Assembly (NCBI GenBank): GCA_030145365.1 | Contig: JAQYVS010000401.1 | Span: 1 to 13,375 of the forward strand | DNA: 13,375 bases | Direction: 5' to 3' | Origin: Desulfofustis sp. | GTDB taxonomy: Bacteria > Desulfobacterota > Desulfobulbia > Desulfobulbales > Desulfocapsaceae | Shown here: positions 1 through 6,991 of the stretch, piece by piece | Position numbering within the stretch: position 1 is the stretch's first letter | How the letters are laid out: the number at the start of each line of letters is the position of its first letter | Notes under the pieces: model-generated | The model's database searches: none | Told to the model about the DNA's origin: nothing | Seen by the model: the letters and a program-made list of their open reading frames with translations, nothing else | Translations under genes and position numbers: made by a program

Positions 1-144
1 GGTCTTTCGACGACGACCTACCCGTAAAACTAAACTGCCAGGAGCATTAGATATCACAGCTCCACTATCTACAAAATACTCACCTGATGAATCTGCAGGT
101 AATTTCCTTGTCTCAATGAATCGATCGGTTAACATTACTGACAT
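1..144 (-). CDS. Tyrosine recombinase/integrase, N-terminal fragment (runs off left edge)
   Basis: The reverse strand opens with ATG at 144 and stays open for 48 codons to the window edge. A strong AGGAGG ribosome binding site sits 5 bases before the ATG. The peptide begins MSVMLTDRFIETRKLP and continues with a D-S-G stretch, then APGSLVLRVGRRRKT. This matches the pattern of the arm-type DNA-binding domain (DUF4102-like) at the N-terminus of P4-family integrases: LTD near the start, then a short beta-strand segment ending G-x-L-x-L-R-V followed by basic residues. The catalytic Arg-His-Arg-Tyr domain would lie outside the window, so activity cannot be judged. Such integrases insert and excise genomic islands or prophages and usually lie at one end of the element. 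This suggests that an island extends to the left and that its boundary is near 145-389. The family call rests on 48 residues only. Confidence 0.62.
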   Translation of the reverse strand, partial: MSVMLTDRFIETRKLPADSSGEYFVDSGAVISNAPGSLVLRVGRRRKT

Positions 145-389
145 TTTGTCCTCCTATTTTTGGGCAACTTTTTGGGCAAAGAATCGTGAGCTTGAGTGAA
201 ACTCAGTGCAACCGTCAGACTCTGACTATAACCCATATGTCAGAAAAAGCTCTATAAAAACAACTATTTAGATAGTCTCAGGAGGGCTCAGGAAGTAGCA
301 GTAAGTTGTTAGGCCTAACGATCTCTGGACAATCGGGGCTTTTTCATTTGCAGTTTGACCTTGTTATATAGAATCCCGGTCGGACAGGC
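145..389. other. Intergenic region, possible element boundary with three short palindromes
   Basis: This gap lies between the leftward integrase and the rightward kinase-phosphatase gene. Besides the tandem GGGCAA repeat it holds three palindromes: TGAGT-gaa-ACTCA at 193-205, GTCAGA-c-TCTGAC at 214-226, and the perfect 12-mer GTTAGGCCTAAC at 308-319. CTCAGGA also occurs twice, at 277 and 287. Integrase core sites often contain such short inverted repeats, so one of these may be the crossover site. I found no tRNA or tmRNA 3' end on either strand, although P4-type integrases often use one. No convincing promoter or terminator was identified. Confidence 0.35.
157..180. repeat. Tandem 12-bp direct repeat upstream of the integrase
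   Basis: Two adjacent copies of TTTTTGGGCAA, each followed by C or A, lie in phase with a 12-bp period just upstream of the integrase ribosome binding site. Short direct repeats in this place are typical of recombinase arm-type sites or of an operator controlling integrase expression. The repeat itself is seen directly; its role is inferred. Confidence 0.5.
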
Positions 390-2594
390 ATGGTAAAACT
401 GGTATCGGTCAATAATGACTTTGTTTTAAAAAGTGATATATTCAAAGTCTGCTCGCTTGTATCAATGATCAGATTCTGTTGGTTAATTGCTCATATGAAA
501 GATCCGCTGCATAAAATCATAAAGCCCATAAAAGAGACTCAATCCATTAGAGGCGTCGAACTTCCCGTCGGCCTTGAATTCAGGCAGCTTGTGGTGACCG
601 GACCTCCAGGTGCCGGAAAGACTTACTATATCAATCAGATCAGGGGTTGGCCAAACGAGGGATATCTTGATCTGACCAGGAAAGGCTGGTGGAAAGATCA
701 GAGCCTGATATACCGGCCCCGTGAAATACACCTGGGTATTCCCTATAGAGGTTTTAAAGAGGCTCTCGCTGTTTTTGATCAAGAATGGCTTGACGCAGGG
801 GCTGACTCATTGGAAATCGAATATCAGCGCATACGAATTCCGCCGGATTCCGATTCGTTATTGGGAACCAACTGGAGAGACCGCTATATCTTCGAGTTTT
901 TAATCCCAGCCCCGCAGGTGGTTTATGAACGGCGCGTGAACAGGCAGAAAGAAGGATATTTCCCGGTTGATGTCAATCTTTCCCTGGAAACGGTAACCAG
1001 ACAACTTGAAGCCTACAGCAAGGTTGCTCTGTATCTGCACCGAGCCGGAGTCAATGTCTATATTCGAAGCGATATCTCGCAACCTCCGATGCTGATCAGT
1101 GAGAAGGGTGAGGTGGCGCTGCCTCCCTGGGCAGTGGCGGAAATTCAACCAAAGCCAAGCCTGAAGACCATAAGCGGCTGGAGACAACTCGTTCTGAGGC
1201 AGGGAGCCCTTCCCTGGTTCTCAGTAACCGACGAGATTCAGGAGCTTACAGAGGCGTCCAGAATCCCACACGACGGCAAAAGTCTCGATATCATCATCGG
1301 TCGGCTACATTTACGATTGTCACCTGAGATTCCACTCGGTGCCAGGAAAAAGTATCTTCGTCAGAACAAAAACTGGGTCATTAGACAACCGGAAACCTGC
1401 ACCGACAGGCAAATCCGTGGATTTGCCAGAGTAAACCCCGGCGAAACCATTATTCTTGGCCGGTCCAATAAAGATTACGATGATATCTTCAATTTCAAAA
1501 AGGAAGTGGCCAAACGACATGTATCCATCACCAACAGTCGGGGAGATCTGCTCATTAGTCCGCTTGAAAGGGACAAGAAGGTCAGTATCGTAAGACTTGA
1601 TGATCAGGATAATCGTGAACAGATGGGAGTAAACCGGATTGCGGCTATGCGTGAGATCCGTGATCTATATGGCGGCCGTATCGCTGAACTGGAGGCCGCC
1701 GATGCCCTGTCGCTTCTCATGGACGTAAACAAAATCCTGTTACAGGAAACGTATCGCCCCCCGGCTGAAAACGACAGCCCGGGCAGTCTGCTTGAACTGC
1801 CGGGTGAACTGCCGCCCGTTATAGTCGGAGATCTACATGGCCAAGTTGACAATTTACTGAAGATCCTCACAGAAAACTGTCTGATCCAGGCTTTGCAGAA
1901 CAATAGGGCTATCCTCTGCATCTTGGGTGACGCAGCACATTCTGAAAATGCCTATGAAATGGAAAACATGGACAGTTCCATTCTCATTATGGACCTGATC
2001 CTCTCCCTGAAACGCGCCTTACCTTCTAATGTTTTCTATATACGTGGAAACCATGACAGTTTCAGCCCCGATCTTTTCAAAAACGGAATTCCCCAGGGTA
2101 TTTTGATGAAAAAGGCACTTATGGAGAGAAGAGGGCCTCGATACGTGGAAGCGATGCAGAATTTTTACGATCTTCTCCCCTACCTGATCGTCTCCAAGTC
2201 TTTTATCGGGATACATGCCGGTCCACCCCGCTCTGAAGTAAAAAAACAAAAGATTATCAACCTTGATAAAAACAGTCCAATTGCCAGGGATTTGACGAAC
2301 AATCGGCTCAAACGTCCCTACTACCTGTCGGGCTATGGTAAATCTGAGATAAAATCCCTGCGAAAACTATTTGAGCTTACCAAATCAACACCGATCATCG
2401 TAGGCCACACACCACTGGATCCGTTTGGGTCTATCTGGCGCAATGCCGGGGGCATAAAAAATCATCATATCGTCTACAGTTCTCACCAGAAAGGCCCTGG
2501 ATTTTTTATCAAAATCAGGGATAAAATGATACCATTGATGTATCCCGCCGAACCACTTACTAAATTGATCAACAGGATGAAAGAAAACTCCTGA
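390..2594 (+). CDS. P-loop kinase-like / FHA-like / PPP metallophosphatase fusion protein
   Basis: The 734-residue protein has three recognisable parts. Residues about 64-235 form a P-loop NTPase/kinase-like domain with Walker A GPPGAGKT at 71-78. Residues about 345-410 resemble an FHA phosphopeptide-binding fold, with GRSN at 357-360 and KRH ending at His377. The usual Ser before the Arg-x-His motif is Ala here, and the usual Asn-Gly loop is not recognisable, so binding to phosphothreonine is uncertain. Residues about 475-715 are a PPP-family metallophosphatase: GDLHG 480-484, GD 513-514, GNHD 553-556, His609 in IHAG, and GHTP 672-675. The second motif reads GDAAHSEN instead of the common GDxVDRG. 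The pairing recalls bacterial kinase-phosphatase repair enzymes and Ser/Thr protein phosphatases, but the domain order differs from Pnkp, which places the ligase last. No membrane segment or signal peptide is evident. Start choice is uncertain. ATG 390 lacks a good ribosome binding site, residues 1-35 look unlike the rest, and ATG 495 (residue 36) is a plausible alternative. Confidence 0.85.
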   Translation: MVKLVSVNNDFVLKSDIFKVCSLVSMIRFCWLIAHMKDPLHKIIKPIKETQSIRGVELPVGLEFRQLVVTGPPGAGKTYYINQIRGWPNEGYLDLTRKGWWKDQSLIYRPREIHLGIPYRGFKEALAVFDQEWLDAGADSLEIEYQRIRIPPDSDSLLGTNWRDRYIFEFLIPAPQVVYERRVNRQKEGYFPVDVNLSLETVTRQLEAYSKVALYLHRAGVNVYIRSDISQPPMLISEKGEVALPPWAVAEIQPKPSLKTISGWRQLVLRQGALPWFSVTDEIQELTEASRIPHDGKSLDIIIGRLHLRLSPEIPLGARKKYLRQNKNWVIRQPETCTDRQIRGFARVNPGETIILGRSNKDYDDIFNFKKEVAKRHVSITNSRGDLLISPLERDKKVSIVRLDDQDNREQMGVNRIAAMREIRDLYGGRIAELEAADALSLLMDVNKILLQETYRPPAENDSPGSLLELPGELPPVIVGDLHGQVDNLLKILTENCLIQALQNNRAILCILGDAAHSENAYEMENMDSSILIMDLILSLKRALPSNVFYIRGNHDSFSPDLFKNGIPQGILMKKALMERRGPRYVEAMQNFYDLLPYLIVSKSFIGIHAGPPRSEVKKQKIINLDKNSPIARDLTNNRLKRPYYLSGYGKSEIKSLRKLFELTKSTPIIVGHTPLDPFGSIWRNAGGIKNHHIVYSSHQKGPGFFIKIRDKMIPLMYPAEPLTKLINRMKENS

Positions 2595-2862
2595 TAGGTG
2601 GAAGTTTTTTATCCTAATCAAAAACTAATATTCTCCTGAAAATGGCTGTGGCATCAGCAGTCATTGACCGAGCCGGCAGTGAATAGTGAGGAGTTCATAT
2701 CCCTCCTCAATAGATCTAAATATTCTACTTGAATTATACCCCGTTCATCTGCTAACTAGATTCTAACTCTTCTTTAACCGTAACAGAATTCACCAGAGCA
2801 TTACATTCAAGCACCGGCAGTAATTTATGATCCAGAGAGCCGGGATTATCCAGGGGGTTTGT
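2595..2862. other. Intergenic region upstream of the DUF47-pit operon
   Basis: This region must carry the leader of the phosphate-transport pair. It contains an imperfect pair of PhoB-box-like half-sites: CTGTGGC at 2646, then CAGTCAT at 2658, 12 bases apart where the textbook spacing is 11. It also holds a perfect 7-bp hairpin at 2687-2709. An A/T-rich stretch with TTATAC near 2735 could serve as a -10 element, but no matching -35 was found. No T-run terminator follows the upstream gene. Confidence 0.3.
2687..2709. other. Inverted repeat, 7-bp stem with 9-base loop
   Basis: TGAGGAG at 2687-2693 is the exact reverse complement of CTCCTCA at 2703-2709. No run of T follows on either strand, so a standard intrinsic terminator is unlikely. 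It could be a protein-binding palindrome or a leader hairpin of the DUF47-pit transcript. The structure is seen; any function is inferred. Confidence 0.35.
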
Positions 2863-3549
2863 ATGGATATAAGATCGACAACACCGTTGTCCAGCCTCTT
2901 CAGAAGTTCGCCTTTCAAACCGGTACAGGAGCATATGCGCCTGGTTTTTTCCTGCATCTGTCTGTTACCCCCACTGCTCGATGCCCTCTATCGTAAAGAT
3001 TACAAACAATTGTCTAAGTACGGAGAGGAAATCATCATCATTGAATCAGAAGCAGACAGGATTAAACAGGACTTCAGATTTAATTTGCCCAATACCCTGC
3101 TCCTTCCCGTTGATCGTGAAGATCTGCTTAATCTGATAAGTGACCAGGACGGACTCGCTGATTTAACGGAAGAAATTGCAAAAACCCTGCTCTTTCGCGA
3201 CACGGAAGTTCCTGATCCAATCAAGGACCTACTGGACGAGCTGTTGGAAGGAACTATGGAAATCAGTGTCGCCGCCAAGGATATGATTGAGCGGCTCGAT
3301 GAGCTGCTCCAGGTCGGTTTTCGCGGACGTGAACAGGAAAACGTCTCAAAAATGATTGCTGGAGTTCGCCGAAGCGAACACAATATTGATGGCATTATGC
3401 ATAGAATAAAAAGACAATTATTTGAGCACGAGCAAGAACTCGATCCCATCACTATAATGTTCTGGTATCATCTGATAGACCTGATCGGCCACATTTCGGA
3501 CCAGGCTGAAAATGTAGCTGACCGCCTCCTCCTTTTCCTCTCTAAATAG
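2863..3549 (+). CDS. DUF47 / PhoU-like phosphate transport accessory protein
   Basis: This is a 228-residue, largely helical cytoplasmic protein of the DUF47 (TIGR00153) family, related to PhoU and commonly encoded next to Pit transporters. Family hallmarks are RSSPFKPVQEHM near residues 14-25, an acidic ESEADRIK segment where PhoU proteins carry their E-x-x-x-D metal-binding pattern, and the C-terminal AENVADRLL. I place the start at ATG 2863 because AGGGGG (2852-2857) lies 5 bases upstream and because the family begins a short way before the SPFKP motif. An in-frame ATG at 2827 would add 12 residues but has no such site. Only 9 bases separate the stop from the transporter, so the two are surely cotranscribed. 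The likely role is to tune phosphate uptake through the partner Pit. Its mechanism in this family is not settled. Confidence 0.9.
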   Translation: MDIRSTTPLSSLFRSSPFKPVQEHMRLVFSCICLLPPLLDALYRKDYKQLSKYGEEIIIIESEADRIKQDFRFNLPNTLLLPVDREDLLNLISDQDGLADLTEEIAKTLLFRDTEVPDPIKDLLDELLEGTMEISVAAKDMIERLDELLQVGFRGREQENVSKMIAGVRRSEHNIDGIMHRIKRQLFEHEQELDPITIMFWYHLIDLIGHISDQAENVADRLLLFLSK

Positions 3550-3558
3550 GCTGATACC

Positions 3559-4824
3559 ATGGAAATTATTGCTGCCTACGGCACTGTTTTTGTAATACTC
3601 GCTATTATTTTCGGCCTTTACATGACCTGGGGTATCGGTGCCAACGACTTGGCAAATGCCATGGGCACATCGGTGGGAGCCGGTGCCGTAACCATCAAAC
3701 AGGCTATCTGTATTGCTATAATTTTTGAGTTCACCGGTGCCGTTATTGCCGGCGGTCATGTCACCAGCACTATTCGTAAGGGTATTATCGATCCGACGGC
3801 GATAATAGACTCGCCAGAGATCCTGGTATACGGAATGTTGGCTTCCCTGTTGGCAGCCGCTTTCTGGCTGATGGTTGCTTCCGTGAAAGGCTGGCCGGTA
3901 TCAACCACCCATTCAATTATCGGTGCGTTGATCGGTTTCGCCATTGTCGGGATAGGACCGGATGCGGTGAAATGGGGCAAGGTCGGCAGCGTAGTCGGCA
4001 GCTGGGTGGTCAGTCCTGTGGTCGGTGGAACTATTTCATTTTTACTGGTCATGAGCACCAGAAAACTGATTTTCGACACAGAAGACCCACTAAAAAATGC
4101 AAAGCGTTATGCTCCCTGCTACGTTTTTCTGGTCGGCTTTATTATTTCCCTGGTAACAATGTTTAAGGGACTGAAGCACTTAAACATTGATCTGAGCGTC
4201 GCCCAGAGCTTCAGTGTTGCTGTCTGTATCGGCCTGATTACGGCGGGAACCGGCTGGTATTTCATCAGACGAATCGAGGCGGATCGAGAAGCGGACCGTG
4301 ATTTTCACTTTGCCAGTGTTGAAAAGGTTTTTGCTCCGATGATGCTTTTTACCGCCTGTGCAATGGCCTTTGCCCACGGATCAAACGATGTGGCCAATGG
4401 CATCGGACCGCTGGCAGCGGTAATCAGTATTGTCAGTTCCGGCGGTGAGGTAATGCAGGAATCGGACTTGCCGGTCTGGATATTGCTGCTCGGCGGTACC
4501 GGTATTGTACTGGGCCTTGTCACCCTCGGATATCGGGTGATGATAACCGTCGGCCGAAAAATAACCGAACTGACACCTTCACGCGGGTTCTGTGCCGAAC
4601 TGGCCGCAGCAACCACCGTTGTCATTGCCAGTCGGACCGGGCTTCCTGTCTCAACAACTCACATTCTCGTAGGCTCGGTACTTGGCGTAGGTCTGGCCCG
4701 GGGTATCGGTGCACTCGATCTGCGGGTGGTCGTGAATATTATAATCAGCTGGCTGGTTACCCTGCCTGCCGGAGCCATCATGGCCATGCTGTTTTTCTTT
4801 ACGCTGAAAGGAATATTCAGCTAA
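3559..4824 (+). CDS. pit: Inorganic phosphate transporter, PiT family
   Basis: This 421-residue, highly hydrophobic inner-membrane protein belongs to the low-affinity phosphate permease family, which imports phosphate, often as a metal-phosphate complex, with protons or sodium. The two inverted-repeat halves each carry the family signature: GANDLANAMGTSVG at 27-40 and GSNDVANGIGP at 274-284. Each is followed by a PVSTTH motif (WPVSTTH 112-118, GLPVSTTH 361-368). The cytoplasmic loop about 235-260 is charged (RRIEADREADRD), as is usual between the halves. The length is typical of bacterial Pit and both halves are complete. It lies directly behind DUF47, its usual partner. Whether protons or sodium drive it cannot be told from these motifs. 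Its stop lies 5 bases from the stop of the convergent PBP gene. Confidence 0.93.
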   Translation: MEIIAAYGTVFVILAIIFGLYMTWGIGANDLANAMGTSVGAGAVTIKQAICIAIIFEFTGAVIAGGHVTSTIRKGIIDPTAIIDSPEILVYGMLASLLAAAFWLMVASVKGWPVSTTHSIIGALIGFAIVGIGPDAVKWGKVGSVVGSWVVSPVVGGTISFLLVMSTRKLIFDTEDPLKNAKRYAPCYVFLVGFIISLVTMFKGLKHLNIDLSVAQSFSVAVCIGLITAGTGWYFIRRIEADREADRDFHFASVEKVFAPMMLFTACAMAFAHGSNDVANGIGPLAAVISIVSSGGEVMQESDLPVWILLLGGTGIVLGLVTLGYRVMITVGRKITELTPSRGFCAELAAATTVVIASRTGLPVSTTHILVGSVLGVGLARGIGALDLRVVVNIIISWLVTLPAGAIMAMLFFFTLKGIFS

Positions 4825-4829
4825 ACAAC

Positions 4830-6674
4830 TCAGCTTCCGGATCTCTTGATAAAATCGCGCCAAATCGGAGCAGCGGTTCTGCCGCCGTTTTCCCGGCTCC
4901 CCAGACTCCGGTTGCGGTCATGCCCGACCCAGACTCCGGTGATGCGCTCGTTATGAAACCCGATAAACCAGGCATCACGGTTTTCATCTGAGGTTCCGGT
5001 TTTGCCTCCTGACACTCCCGGCAGCCCTGCCGCCTGTTTTCCAGTCCCTTCCCTGACAACGTCAACCAGCATTGCTTTCATTCGGTTGGCATTGTTTGCG
5101 TTCATGACGGCCACCGGTTTTGGTTTATGGCGGTAAATTGTCTCTTGTTCATGGGTATTTATCTTCTCGATAAGAGTCGGCAATATATAGGTGCCCCCAC
5201 AGATGAACGGCTCGTAGGCTGCACTCATCTCCAATGGTGAAACATCAACAGCACCAAGGGCCAGGGAGAGATCGGGCGGCATATCGGCAGTTATGCCTGC
5301 ATTACGGGCAAAACGATGTACTGATTTTACCCCGATCTGCTGCATGGTTTTTACAGCCGGAATGTTATACGAATGAATTAAAGCCATTCTCATCCTTACC
5401 GGCCCATAAAATCTACCTGAAAAATTCTTCGGCTCCCACGGCTTACCGTCTGCCCCTCTGATGGAAATAGGTTCGTCTCTGATGATTGTGGTCTCTTTCC
5501 AGCCTTTTTCAAGGGCAACACTATAGATGAGGGGTTTAAATACAGAACCAGCCGGCCTTTTCGCCTGAACGGCCCGGTTGAACGGTGTTTTACTGAAATC
5601 GGTTCCTCCGATCAGCGCCCGCACTTTACCGCTGCAGCCATCCAGCGCCACCAGAGCCGCTTCCGGTGATGGCCCCCCTTTTTTACCCCGGCTAACCACC
5701 GCAGCTACTCCCGCCCTAATTGCCCGCTGTCCCGCCAGCTGTTGTCGTTGATCCAGGTTGGTATAGATCTGCAAACCGGCCGATCCAAGCGGGCCGCCAA
5801 TCATCTGCTCAGCCCGTTTCCGAACTTCCTGCAGATAATATCCGTTGGCTCCTTTATTTCTCACAGATCTGTTGAGCTTGGGGACAACATTGTAGGCGAC
5901 TTTTGCTTCTGATTCTAAGATATACCCATCGGTTACCATTCTGTTAAGAACGTAACGCTGCCTGTTGTGTGCCTTCTCCCAGTGATCTTTCGGGGAATAA
6001 CGACTGGGCGCCTGCGGCAGTCCTGCAAGCAAGGCGATTTCTCCCAGGTTGAGTTGTGACGCGTGTTTATTGAAATAGGTCTGGGCTGCCGCTTCAACGC
6101 CATAGGCGCCTTCGCCGAGGTAAATATGGTTTAGATAGATATAAATAATTTCATCTTTGCTCAGCTGTCTGTCTATGCGCCAGGCGAGAATCGCTTCCTT
6201 GAACTTACGCAAATAGGTTTTCTCAGGGCTCAGCAACAGGCCCTTGGCTACCTGCTGGGTAATTGTCGAGCCTCCCTGACTTTTGCCGCCCTGCCTGACA
6301 TTATTAACCAAGGCTCTGAGCACAGAGAAGAAATCGAGCCCCTGATGTTCGTAAAACCGACCGTCTTCCGCCGCTACAAACGCCTTGGGTAAAAGCGGGG
6401 GCATCTTATCAAGCGGTATGACGATACGGTTCTCACGAAAGACCCGGTCAACAATCCCACCATTACGGTCATATATAAGAGTAGTCTGAAGCGGCTGGTA
6501 GTGGGAAACATCCTTAATACCCGGGATATTAAGGCGATCCAGAGTAAACAGAAGCGTACCGAGAAAAAGAGTCAAAACAATACTGACAGCAAAAACGAAA
6601 CCGATGATATGTCTCTCATTCAACGGTTTTCTACGTTTCGCAGTCGGGGGTCTCTTTTTTGTTTGTGCTGCCAC
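4830..6674 (-). CDS. Class A penicillin-binding protein (GT51 glycosyltransferase + transpeptidase)
   Basis: This bifunctional peptidoglycan synthase polymerises lipid II and cross-links the stem peptides on the outer face of the inner membrane. The 614-residue protein has a short basic cytoplasmic tail (1-22) and a single TM anchor (about 23-46). A GT51 domain follows, with catalytic Glu103 in EDGRFYEHQG, GGSTITQQ 134-141, and the LNHIYLGEGAYG stretch at 181-192. The transpeptidase has nucleophile Ser377 in SVFK, SYN 435-437 and KTGT 558-561. All key residues are present. It is shorter than enterobacterial PBP1a (about 850 residues), lacks a long C-terminal extension, and more closely resembles short PBP1A/PBP1C-like proteins; I do not assign a gene symbol. 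The start is GTG at 6674, because a stop codon (TAA) immediately precedes it in frame and no better start follows before the anchor. No clear ribosome binding site is visible. Confidence 0.93.
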   Translation of the reverse strand: MAAQTKKRPPTAKRRKPLNERHIIGFVFAVSIVLTLFLGTLLFTLDRLNIPGIKDVSHYQPLQTTLIYDRNGGIVDRVFRENRIVIPLDKMPPLLPKAFVAAEDGRFYEHQGLDFFSVLRALVNNVRQGGKSQGGSTITQQVAKGLLLSPEKTYLRKFKEAILAWRIDRQLSKDEIIYIYLNHIYLGEGAYGVEAAAQTYFNKHASQLNLGEIALLAGLPQAPSRYSPKDHWEKAHNRQRYVLNRMVTDGYILESEAKVAYNVVPKLNRSVRNKGANGYYLQEVRKRAEQMIGGPLGSAGLQIYTNLDQRQQLAGQRAIRAGVAAVVSRGKKGGPSPEAALVALDGCSGKVRALIGGTDFSKTPFNRAVQAKRPAGSVFKPLIYSVALEKGWKETTIIRDEPISIRGADGKPWEPKNFSGRFYGPVRMRMALIHSYNIPAVKTMQQIGVKSVHRFARNAGITADMPPDLSLALGAVDVSPLEMSAAYEPFICGGTYILPTLIEKINTHEQETIYRHKPKPVAVMNANNANRMKAMLVDVVREGTGKQAAGLPGVSGGKTGTSDENRDAWFIGFHNERITGVWVGHDRNRSLGSRENGGRTAAPIWRDFIKRSGS

Positions 6675-6983
6675 TTATTGGGATTGAACGGTTAAGAGTT
6701 TTCCTGATATTTAGATGCGACGATTAAAGATAATGTGGTGGAATAAAAACCACAATGGAGGGAAACGCCAGAAAATAAACCCGCTTGAATTAAAATAATG
6801 CGTTCGTAAGCAATAGTGCCAGAGACCACCATTGGCTATCGACACCAAAGAGTTCAAGACCTTCGGCCAGGTGGTTGTAATCCATAAACCCAGCAGATCT
6901 TCACCATTCAGAGATTGTTGGGCGACTTCTCTGGCTACATTCGTTTCTTATCAAACACCAGGAGTTCTTAGATCAGCGAGTTG
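6675..6983. other. 309-base intergenic region between the PBP gene and the unrecognised gene
   Basis: Both flanking genes run leftward, so this stretch holds the 3' end region of the upstream gene and the promoter of the PBP gene. It has a 6-bp hairpin TGTGGT/ACCACA at 6734-6754 and a short reverse-strand reading frame at 6790-6885. No RNA gene, insertion sequence or clear sigma-70 promoter was recognised. The hairpin could be a weak terminator or an operator. Confidence 0.35.
6790..6885 (-). CDS. Possible small ORF, 31 residues
   Basis: Reverse-strand ATG at 6885 opens a 31-codon frame ending TAA, with a peptide starting MDYNHLAEGLELFGVD and ending in a hydrophobic LALLLTNALF tail. An acidic N-terminal half with a hydrophobic C-terminus could suit a small membrane-associated protein. 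No good ribosome binding site precedes it, and frames of this length arise often by chance. It could equally be a decayed gene remnant or noise. Confidence 0.12.
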   Translation of the reverse strand: MDYNHLAEGLELFGVDSQWWSLALLLTNALF

Positions 6984-6991
6984 TTAACTCC
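6961..6991 (-). terminator. Weak candidate terminator hairpin at the end of the unrecognised gene
   Basis: GGAGTT at 6961-6966 pairs with AACTCC at 6986-6991, overlapping the TAA stop of the minus-strand gene. An alternative shorter stem, GAGTT/AACTC (6978-6990), shares the same arm. No T-run follows in the leftward direction, so termination here is only a possibility. Confidence 0.2.

Noticed and set aside
181..389. tRNA or tmRNA gene as integrase target
   Set aside because: I read both strands for a T-loop (GTTCGA-like) and an acceptor stem and found none.
3000..3452. 150-residue minus-strand frame opposite DUF47
   Set aside because: Its Ser-rich, low-complexity translation is the mirror of helical Glu/Asp/Leu codons in the real DUF47 gene.
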